Origin: an uncultured Chloroflexota bacterium
GTDB lineage: Bacteria > Chloroflexota > Chloroflexia > Thermomicrobiales > UBA6265
Reading direction: 5' to 3'
DNA: 6,057 nt
Assembly (NCBI GenBank): GCA_937901745.1
Contig: CALGSZ010000099.1
Location: 1-6,057 of the forward strand
Below, in pieces: positions 1 to 5,455 of this stretch. The notes below the pieces were generated by a model, which saw only the letters and a program-made list of their open reading frames with translations, did no database searches and had not been told where the DNA came from. Each line of letters opens with the position of its first letter. Position 1 is the stretch's first letter. A program made the translations under genes and the position numbers.

Positions 1-1
1 G

Positions 2-112
2 GCGATCGTGACGCATGGGGGAGACCGCGCGGCTCACCCGGTAGAGAGAATGCATAGAGGACGTGGGCGTGGAGTGTCGATCCCCGATGGGTTGAACAGG
101 GCGGCGCGATGA
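2..112 (+). CDS. Possible 3' end of an upstream gene (partial, unrecognised)
   Basis: This frame is open from the window edge for 36 codons and ends at TGA 110-112. Its stop overlaps the ATG (109-111) of the next gene as ATGA, a common arrangement for translationally coupled genes. The readable tail is Arg- and Gly-rich (it includes HRGRGRGVSIPDGLNRAAR) and matches no family I recognise. Of the three forward frames only this one stays open up to the GT87 start; the others stop at 9 and 55. GC at third codon positions is only moderate, so it may be ordinary non-coding leader that is open by chance. The case rests on the ATGA overlap alone. Confidence 0.3.
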   Translation, partial: AIVTHGGDRAAHPVERMHRGRGRGVSIPDGLNRAAR

Positions 113-1449
113 TCGAGCACGCTGAGCGCAGGGCGGCCAATCGACTGGCTAGCCTGCCATACATGAGCAGGCGCTGGGGCTCCCGAGCACGAGAATTCTC
201 TGTGTGGTCGCCGCGTCGCATATTGCTGTATGCGCTCGCCCTGTGCCTCATGACACTGGTCCCATATGCCGTCGCGATTACCGCCGATGTTGCGCGTGGA
301 CAGTTCCCTGTTGGGGAGTCGGGCGCGCCGATAGGAGGGGATCTGCCTTCTCATCTCCTCGGAGGGCGGCTGCTCCTTCAAGGAGATCTCCACCGACTGT
401 ACGACCTCGAGTATCAACGGCAGTTCTGGCAGGAATGGCTGCCGGGAGCGGATTTCAATCCGTATGTTTCCCCGCCCTTCATGGCAGCGTTCTATGCGCC
501 GCTGGCCGCGATGCCGTACGGCCTTGCGCTGACTATCTGGAGTGCGTTTACGATCGCGCTGATTGTGGTGGCTCTGTGCCTCCTGTGGCCTCTCATCCCT
601 AACTTGCATCAGTTCGGCCGGAGAACGATCCTTGGGCACCTCTTCGTCGCCCCGCCCGCTCTCTACGTCCTGCTTGGTGGACAGGACTCCGCGCTCTCGC
701 TCTGTCTTCTTGCCGGAGGGCTGCGCCTCCTACTTGCCGGGCGATCCGTCGCTGCCGGAGCGTTGCTGGGATTGGGGGTCTTCAAGCCACAGCTGATCGC
801 CGTCGTGCCGATTCTGCTGCTGGCGCAGCGGCGCTGGCGTGCTCTCGGCGCCTGGACGGCAGTGGCAGGGACGTTGACTGCTGTCTCAATGGCGATGGTG
901 GGCTGGGAGGGCGTTCACGACTATGCCGCACTGCCTGGCTCGGACTTCTATCGACAGGCAGTGGTCGAGGGGAAGGGCTGGGAGATGCAGTCCGTTGTCG
1001 CGATGGCGCGGATTGCCTTGCCGCCAGTCTTCGATGTCGCGGTCACACCCCTTGCGGTCGCTATTGGGTTGGTCGCTTTCTGGTTCCTGATCCGGGCTGG
1101 AGCAAGTGTTCGGCTGCAGCCAGAGGCGCTTCCTTGGGCTTTCGGTGTGGCGCTGCTGGCTGTGCCGCTGATGAGTCCTCACCTCTTCATCTATGACTGT
1201 CTCGTGCTGGCCATACCAGTGTTGGTCCTGCTGAATGCGGGCTTGCAGCCACGCGCGGTCCGCTCCGCACTCCTGATCGCCTATCTCTGCCTCTGGACGA
1301 CACCGTACCGGTTCTTCGCGGTCGAGGACGCGAAGTGGCCGACTACAGTCCTGGCGGCGCCGTGGGGACTGCTCGCGTTCGTCGTGCTCTTCGCGCTGAT
1401 GTGCCGGGAAATGCTGGGGGCAGCACCTTCGCAAAGCTCATCGAGTTGA
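109..1449 (+). CDS. GT87-family (DUF2029) polyprenyl-phosphate-sugar glycosyltransferase, paralogue 1
   Basis: This 446-residue multi-pass membrane protein is of the GT-C type. Such enzymes, for example mycobacterial PimE, transfer a sugar, usually mannose, from a polyprenyl-phosphate donor to a lipid or glycan acceptor on the outer face of the membrane. About ten hydrophobic helices are visible, starting at residues 38-57. The first external loop carries GGD (D78), placed where GT87 enzymes have the essential Asp. Further family-like motifs are NPYVSPPF (117-124), GGQD (190-193), FKPQ (225-228) and SPHLFIYD (356-363). The tail ends in a short Ser-rich run. The ATG at 109 is preceded by AGGG (98-101) with a 7-base spacer; Met19 (163) is an alternative without a clear ribosome site. 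The acceptor and donor sugar cannot be read from sequence. A second GT87 gene follows in the same direction. Membership of a GT-C family is quite certain; the GT87 label rests on motif style and length. Confidence 0.85.
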   Translation: MIEHAERRAANRLASLPYMSRRWGSRAREFSVWSPRRILLYALALCLMTLVPYAVAITADVARGQFPVGESGAPIGGDLPSHLLGGRLLLQGDLHRLYDLEYQRQFWQEWLPGADFNPYVSPPFMAAFYAPLAAMPYGLALTIWSAFTIALIVVALCLLWPLIPNLHQFGRRTILGHLFVAPPALYVLLGGQDSALSLCLLAGGLRLLLAGRSVAAGALLGLGVFKPQLIAVVPILLLAQRRWRALGAWTAVAGTLTAVSMAMVGWEGVHDYAALPGSDFYRQAVVEGKGWEMQSVVAMARIALPPVFDVAVTPLAVAIGLVAFWFLIRAGASVRLQPEALPWAFGVALLAVPLMSPHLFIYDCLVLAIPVLVLLNAGLQPRAVRSALLIAYLCLWTTPYRFFAVEDAKWPTTVLAAPWGLLAFVVLFALMCREMLGAAPSQSSSS

Positions 1450-1628
1450 CTCGCGACGCGGCATCATATCGTCTCTTCGATTAATCGTGACAATTGTTCT
1501 AGAGACCTGGCCGAATGCGCCATCTATGATCAGAACAACGACTCTAGAGCGAGTGTGTGCAAAGCGATTCGCCATTACAACGGCCTAGTGGCAAAGAAGA
1601 GCGACCACCGCGGAAAGAGGGCGTAAAG
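1450..1628 (+). promoter_or_regulatory. AT-rich, palindrome-dense intergenic region between the two GT87 genes; candidate promoter/operator
   Basis: This 179-bp gap is clearly richer in A/T than its flanks. It contains the perfect palindromes CGATTAATCG (1478-1487), ACAATTGT (1490-1497), TCTAGA (1498-1503), TGATCA (1527-1532) and CTCTAGAG (1542-1549). It also has an inverted pair TTGTTCT (1494-1500) and AGAACAA (1532-1538), 31 bases apart, and a direct repeat TCTAGAG (1498-1504 and 1543-1549). TATGAT (1525-1530) lies between the inverted arms and resembles a -10 box, but no good -35 sits 16-18 bases upstream of it. GTGACA (1487-1492) resembles a -35 but lacks a matching -10. The second GT87 gene may therefore have its own regulated promoter. 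The control function is inferred from structure only. Confidence 0.4.
1612..1621 (+). promoter_or_regulatory. Ribosome binding site that decides the start of the second GT87 gene
   Basis: The purine run GGAAAGAGGG lies 7 bases upstream of ATG 1629. The frame also stays open to a GTG at 1557, but that start has no comparable site. Starting there would add 24 hydrophilic, charged residues before the first membrane helix. The ATG at 1629 is therefore preferred. Confidence 0.65.
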
Positions 1629-2912
1629 ATGCGATTGCCCCGACTGTCGACTCGAGCGTGGATGATGGTCCTTGCCCTGCTATGCGCTCTGTGGATCGGA
1701 GCGGAGTCGTCCGCGATAGTTCAGCGACAGGGCGTGATGCTCCCCAATAGCATTCTTCCGGTCGGGCGCGATTTCGTGGTGTTCTATAGCGCGGCAAAGA
1801 TCATCACCGCCGGTGACGGCGCCGCGCTGTACGATGTGGCGCGACAGCAGGAAGAAATTAGCCGTGTGGTAGGTTATGACTCATTCCATCTACCATATGC
1901 CTACCCGGCATTCTTCGCGCTGCTCTACGTGCCGTTGAGCGCTTTGCCATACCTGTGGGCGTATGGCTTTGCTTTGGCCGGGATGGTGGCTGCCCTCATA
2001 GGGGCGGCCCTAGTGCTGCGAACGGTTTCCCCGACCGCGCGCCGATACCCGGTTTTCATCATTTTGGCCCTTCTTGCCTACCTTCCAATTACGTGGGCAA
2101 CCTTCGGTGGGCTCAACGTCGGCCTAACTCTGCTCTGCTTGGCAGGCGCCTATTCCTCCCTGATACGACAACGCCAGCGCACTGCCGGCGTTTTGCTCGG
2201 TTGCCTCCTGTTCAAGCCGCAGATTGCGCTTCCCATGTTGGGGCTCATGGCATGGCGTCGCCAATGGCGCGTCCTGATGACTGCCCTCGCAATAGGGGGC
2301 GCGCTCACCTTCGCCGCGGCGGCGCTCGTGGCTCCGACATGGCCCCTCGACTTTGCCCGTCTGGTACTCAGCGACTCCTACCACAAAAATGAACTGGAGT
2401 GCTGTGGTGGATTTCACGTGGGGTTGCCATCGGTCGCCGCGTATGCCTTGCCACATGCGGGGATGCTGCAGGCGGCAATCGTAGGGCTGGGCGTTGGAGC
2501 AGCCGCGCTGACGCTCCGGGCCTGTCGAGGATCATCTCAACTCGACGCGCGATTCCCTCTACAGTTCGGATTGGTTCTTGCAGTTGCCATTTCATGGAGC
2601 CCACATGCGCTGTTCTATGAGACAGGACTTCTCACGCTTCCAATCCTTGCGCTGATCGATAGCAGGGGAGCAGAAAAAGGCTTCACCGACACAGGACAAC
2701 GGCTGAGCCTTCGCTATCAACTCCTGTTGGCTGCACTTTATGCCGGTGGCGTGAGTTGGCCATTCGATCGCAGCTTCGGATTTCAGCCAATGGTCGTGAT
2801 ACCCCTCCTAGTCGCTGTCTTGTGTTGGAATTGGCTTCGAGGTCTCAGCGAGCCGGCGAGTTCGTCTGCCTTGCCTGCTAGACCGGTGGCACTCACAAGT
2901 GCCGCTGATTGA
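1629..2912 (+). CDS. GT87-family (DUF2029) polyprenyl-phosphate-sugar glycosyltransferase, paralogue 2
   Basis: From ATG 1629 this is a 427-residue multi-pass GT-C protein, a usual length for GT87. Its first helix is at about residues 8-23, and D48 (in VGRDFVVFY) takes the place of the candidate catalytic Asp. Then come YPAFFALLYVPLSALPY (92-108), GGLN (160-163), FKPQIALP (195-202) and SPHALFYE (324-331). The distances from the Asp to the GG pair (112) and to FKPQ (147) equal those in the upstream paralogue, so the two share one architecture although overall identity looks low. It should likewise use a polyprenyl-phosphate sugar at the outer membrane face; the sugar and acceptor are unknown. 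An external-loop segment holds vicinal cysteines (C258-C259) that paralogue 1 lacks. The C-terminus ends in a short Ala/Ser/Pro tail. A GTG at 1557 would give a 451-residue version, but the ribosome site favours 1629. Confidence 0.83.
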   Translation: MRLPRLSTRAWMMVLALLCALWIGAESSAIVQRQGVMLPNSILPVGRDFVVFYSAAKIITAGDGAALYDVARQQEEISRVVGYDSFHLPYAYPAFFALLYVPLSALPYLWAYGFALAGMVAALIGAALVLRTVSPTARRYPVFIILALLAYLPITWATFGGLNVGLTLLCLAGAYSSLIRQRQRTAGVLLGCLLFKPQIALPMLGLMAWRRQWRVLMTALAIGGALTFAAAALVAPTWPLDFARLVLSDSYHKNELECCGGFHVGLPSVAAYALPHAGMLQAAIVGLGVGAAALTLRACRGSSQLDARFPLQFGLVLAVAISWSPHALFYETGLLTLPILALIDSRGAEKGFTDTGQRLSLRYQLLLAALYAGGVSWPFDRSFGFQPMVVIPLLVAVLCWNWLRGLSEPASSSALPARPVALTSAAD

Positions 2913-2919
2913 GCCTTAC

Positions 2920-2935
2920 TGCTCGTTATCGAGCG
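2920..2935 (+). other. Small hairpin just after the second GT87 gene
   Basis: GCTCG (2921-2925) and CGAGC (2930-2934) can pair around a TTAT loop, with a possible closing T-G pair at 2920/2935. It begins 8 bases after the stop codon. No T-tract follows, so it does not meet the usual form of an intrinsic terminator; it could be an RNA-processing or protective stem, or chance. The rest of the 2913-3056 spacer shows no convincing promoter. Confidence 0.25.
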
Positions 2936-3056
2936 CAGGGCGTCAGACCGTCGCAGGGGAGCGTGGCTGTCAGGTTGTCCTTTTCGAGTTATCGGCTAGA
3001 GGCGCGCGGTCCAAGTCACACAAATTGCCGCGCCGGCGAACTGGGAGCGTGATGAG

Positions 3057-3746
3057 ATGCCAGGACGAAACGATGGGCAGGAGGGAATGAACGCCATCCA
3101 CGATTTCACCAAACCTCGTGTGGGCTGGTGGATGGTAGCGCTGGCATTGGTCGTCGGGATCATGATCGGTCGAGCCGCCAGTGGCAGCGGGGTGAGTGCG
3201 GAGGCGACGGAGCCGGATGCAACCGCGACGCGCGTCGCCGAACTGGAGGAGTTAGAGCGGCTACGGACACAGGTGGCGCATCCGCCAGTCTGCACGCCAG
3301 CTCCATCTCCAACGCCGACGGAGACACCGGCTCCATCGCCGACGCCCACGCTCGTGCCACCGGCGCAGATGGGCGAGGAGCTGGAGTACGTCGGGGATTG
3401 GACGGTTGTCGTTACTGGCGTCACTCCCGCGCCGGCAGGTGCATCAGCGACTTCGGCCAAGCTGATCCAGGTGAATGTCACGATTACGAACCGGGCGGCA
3501 GAAGCGCGACGGTTCTCTTTCGATGAATGGCGGCTCGTTGATGCACAGGGACGCGCCTATCTCATTTCCTTGAGCGCAACAGACGATCTTTACGGGCCCA
3601 GTTTCGTATCATTCCTTCAACCCAACTTGCCGCAGGAATTGGCGATCGTGTTCGAAGTCGCGCCTGATGCCGGGCCAGGATTCATCCTCGAAAGCACGGC
3701 CGATCCCCACTTCCGAGTAGCGCTGCTGATGCAGCAGTTCGGTTAG
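3057..3746 (+). CDS. Membrane-anchored surface protein with Pro/Thr-rich stalk and DUF4352-like domain
   Basis: The 229-residue product has a short cytoplasmic N-terminus and one hydrophobic helix at about 23-40 (VGWWMVALALVVGIMIG), without a lipobox. After this come a Thr/Glu-rich segment with a short charged, possibly coiled stretch (57-72) and a Pro/Thr/Ser linker (79-103) containing two 10-residue repeats. The C-terminal part (about 106-225) has alternating beta-strand patterns (DWTVVVTGV, KLIQVNVTITNRA, FSFDEWRLVDAQGRAY, ELAIVFEVAPD) typical of DUF4352-like immunoglobulin-type extracellular domains. It is expected to stand on the outer face of the membrane; no catalytic motif is visible. 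Start choice is uncertain. ATG 3057 has GGGAG 9 bases upstream. ATG 3087, which would remove 10 residues, has a strong AGGAGGG (3079-3085) only one base away, too close for normal use. Either way the helix and domain remain. The gene lies 144 bp after the GT87 pair on the same strand, so a shared transcript is possible. Confidence 0.75.
   Translation: MPGRNDGQEGMNAIHDFTKPRVGWWMVALALVVGIMIGRAASGSGVSAEATEPDATATRVAELEELERLRTQVAHPPVCTPAPSPTPTETPAPSPTPTLVPPAQMGEELEYVGDWTVVVTGVTPAPAGASATSAKLIQVNVTITNRAAEARRFSFDEWRLVDAQGRAYLISLSATDDLYGPSFVSFLQPNLPQELAIVFEVAPDAGPGFILESTADPHFRVALLMQQFG
3294..3353 (+). repeat. Two 30-bp tandem repeats encoding the Pro/Thr stalk
   Basis: Two adjacent 30-base units (3294-3323 and 3324-3353) encode TPAPSPTPTE and TPAPSPTPTL. 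They match at 22 of 30 bases. Five of the eight differences are silent third-position changes, and the other three all fall in the last codon (Glu to Leu). The peptide has been kept while the DNA drifted, which fits selection on a Pro-Thr spacer rather than a very recent duplication. Confidence 0.7.
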
Positions 3747-3757
3747 TGGTCCAAAGT

Positions 3758-5188
3758 TCAAGAGCGTCGCTCGATTGGCTGGGGAAGCGAACGAGTTGAA
3801 AGCACGGAGGCGGCTGGCCGCGGCTGGGACCGTACGGTGCGTCGCGCGACCAGCGTCTCCACCCCGATCGCGATCTGACTGATCAGATAGCCGATGCCGA
3901 CGGCGAAGGTAAAGACGATAGGCAAGTAATAGCGATCGAAGTCGACGCGGAGGACGCCGAGGATCAGCGCGCATTGCCCGGCGAGTGCGGCCGCGGTCAG
4001 GCCGTGGCTACTCGTCATGCCGCGACGAAGCACGGCGAACATGAGCAGCGCCAACCCAGCTACGGCGATGGGGATGTCGATTCCGAACCCTGACCAGTCT
4101 CGACCGATAGCTTCTCCGATGCGGGCAACGATTCGACCTGTCGCGCTGTAGTGCTCGGTGAGCATCGTCCACATGCGCTCGAGCGCCTCGAAGCGGGAGT
4201 CAATCGCTGCCCAGGGGAAGATTCGGGCCTGATTCGCCATCTCGTCCTGCCGGAACTTGAAGAGATAGCGGGTCCGCTCGAGTGGGGCCGGCCATAGGTA
4301 GGGATAGGACACCACGAAGAAGGTGGTCGCCACGATTGGCAGGGTGAGGAGAAGCCACCCGAGCCGGCGGTCGGCGTGCGTTGGCGTTGGATGCAGCAGC
4401 GACCAAAGGCGGCCAACAAGGGGGAGCCGGCGAAGGAGATTGTCACTAAGCAGTGCCAGACCCAAGCCCGCGAATGGGATTGCGAGGAAAAGCGGGCTGA
4501 GCTTGGTGCCGGCGCCGATGCCGAGCAGCACGCCGGTGAGGATCGCTCGAGGCCAGGTTGGCTTTGAGGCCAGGGCGGCAAATGACAGTGTCGTCAGCGC
4601 GACGATGAAGGTGAAGGCCGCATCGGCGACTGCAAGGCCCGCGAGATATGTCTGGAGCGGGTGGATAGCAAAGAAGAGCGCGCCGATCACTCCCCCGACC
4701 CAGTTCGAAAGGCGGGTCACGAGCAAGAAGAGCGTGACGACAGTCAGAGCGCCGATGACGGCACTGGTGCGGCGCCCGGCTTCGAGGTCGTCCTGGCTCG
4801 GCATCGCCCCCTTGACGACGTTCCAGACGACATTGCGATGGTCACCGCGCTCGAAGACCCAGGCCTCATTCGTCTCGAGATCGCGTCCTTGGAGCACCAG
4901 ACCCAAGCCGACGATGTATGAGCCGACCGGGGGTTGGCCGCGGATGAGGTATTGGTCGCGCCAGGTAGGACCAGTGGGCTCAAGGATGTCTGCCAAATAA
5001 TGCGCGCGGTTCAACCAGCGCGATTCGTCCGGGTGGAACGCCGAGTCATGGACTGCGGCTAGGTTCCACCGCAGGCTCAGGGCGAAGAGCACGAGGGCGA
5101 GTATGGCGGGCAACCATCGCCGGTGCAAGGATGTTTGCCATCGCGTTGGCGACAGATCTCTATCAGGGCCGGTTTGAACCTTCTGCAT
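3758..5188 (-). CDS. PMT/ArnT-like (GT39/GT83-type) GT-C membrane glycosyltransferase
   Basis: This 476-residue multi-pass protein has its first helix at about 26-45. Right after it, FHPDESRW (51-58) carries the Asp-Glu pair (D54, E55) typical of the first external loop of PMT-type enzymes. RGQPPVGSY (83-91) matches the family's Pro-Pro-containing loop, R139-R140 precedes the SAVIGAL helix, VADAAF (187-192) gives the second conserved Asp (D189), and GAGTKLSPLFL (225-235) and DRYYLPIVF (418-426) are further typical motifs. Such enzymes move a sugar from a polyprenyl-phosphate donor to protein Ser/Thr or to lipid A-like or glycan acceptors outside the cytoplasm. The acceptor here is unknown; the neighbouring Pro/Thr-stalk protein is an attractive guess. 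ATG 5188 is used because no start lies shortly upstream in frame, although the ribosome site is weak. The gene is convergent with the DUF4352 gene, 11 bp between stops, and divergent from the methyltransferase gene. The C-terminal 30 residues are a basic, polar tail. Confidence 0.85.
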   Translation of the reverse strand: MQKVQTGPDRDLSPTRWQTSLHRRWLPAILALVLFALSLRWNLAAVHDSAFHPDESRWLNRAHYLADILEPTGPTWRDQYLIRGQPPVGSYIVGLGLVLQGRDLETNEAWVFERGDHRNVVWNVVKGAMPSQDDLEAGRRTSAVIGALTVVTLFLLVTRLSNWVGGVIGALFFAIHPLQTYLAGLAVADAAFTFIVALTTLSFAALASKPTWPRAILTGVLLGIGAGTKLSPLFLAIPFAGLGLALLSDNLLRRLPLVGRLWSLLHPTPTHADRRLGWLLLTLPIVATTFFVVSYPYLWPAPLERTRYLFKFRQDEMANQARIFPWAAIDSRFEALERMWTMLTEHYSATGRIVARIGEAIGRDWSGFGIDIPIAVAGLALLMFAVLRRGMTSSHGLTAAALAGQCALILGVLRVDFDRYYLPIVFTFAVGIGYLISQIAIGVETLVARRTVRSQPRPAASVLSTRSLPQPIERRS

Positions 5189-5455
5189 GCGATGACTGCC
5201 ACGGGCTGAGCAGGTACGAGAGCCGGTTGCGACACCGACCGATCAGCATCTGAGTGTAGCAAAGGCAGGATGTGGCCGCGCTTGTAGCGACTGGTCCCGA
5301 GGAATTGCGGGCTCGCATTGGTGGCTGGTCTCTAGGACAGACTGCGACCGCGAAATGACCTTTTGGCGAGTGCGGCACGGCCGGCGACCAGGCAGGATGG
5401 AGAGTGCCGTGCGGTGGCGTGTGGACCGTCATGCCAAAGATCTAGGGAGCGGGAT
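5189..5455. other. Divergent intergenic spacer; promoters expected but none convincing
   Basis: This 267-bp gap separates the minus-strand PMT-like gene from the plus-strand methyltransferase gene, so it should hold promoters for both. I looked for -35/-10 pairs on each strand. TTGCGA (5227-5232) on the plus strand and TACACT on the minus strand (about 5254-5259) are the nearest candidates, and both lack a fitting partner box. CTGGTC occurs twice (5291, 5325) and its complement GACCAG once (5386), too short to call an operator. Reading frames across it show no family-like protein. Confidence 0.5.
5444..5449 (+). promoter_or_regulatory. Ribosome binding site for the GTG start of the methyltransferase gene
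   Basis: AGGGAG sits 6 bases before GTG 5456. The overlapping ATG at 5454 is followed at once by TGA, and ATG 5431 hits a stop after four codons, so the GTG is the only well-placed start. Confidence 0.6.

Noticed and set aside
34..639. 201-codon minus-strand reading frame opposite the first GT87 gene
   Set aside because: It is Arg/Gln/Pro-rich with no family motif and lies wholly across the 5' part of a convincing membrane protein gene; an antisense shadow of GC-rich codons.
886..1434. 182-codon minus-strand frame opposite the 3' part of the first GT87 gene
   Set aside because: Low-complexity Arg/Gln/Glu/His composition and no motif, as expected for the complement of hydrophobic codons.
1446..1474. 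TTGACT at the end of the first GT87 gene as a -35 box
   Set aside because: No -10-like hexamer 16-18 bases downstream; CATATC and TATCGT are at the wrong spacing.
2899..3090. 63-codon frame bridging the second GT87 gene and the stalk gene, ending in ATGA at 3087-3090
   Set aside because: GTG start without a clear ribosome site, no family-like sequence, ordinary codon pattern of non-coding DNA; the ATGA overlap alone is not enough.
2996..3481. 161-codon minus-strand frame with Gly-Val repeats opposite the stalk gene
   Set aside because: Its SVGVGDGAGV repeat is simply the complement of the Pro/Thr repeat codons of the plus-strand gene.
3762..3772. GAGC-GTC-GCTC stem at the end of the PMT-like gene as a terminator
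   Set aside because: Only four pairs with a three-base loop, located inside the coding region and without a T-tract.
4323..5000. 225-codon plus-strand frame opposite the PMT-like gene
   Set aside because: Ser/Arg-rich, no recognisable domain, and fully antisense to a gene with clear PMT motifs.
5163..5432. 89-codon minus-strand frame in the divergent spacer
   Set aside because: No motif, no ribosome site, and it overlaps the start of the PMT-like gene in another frame.
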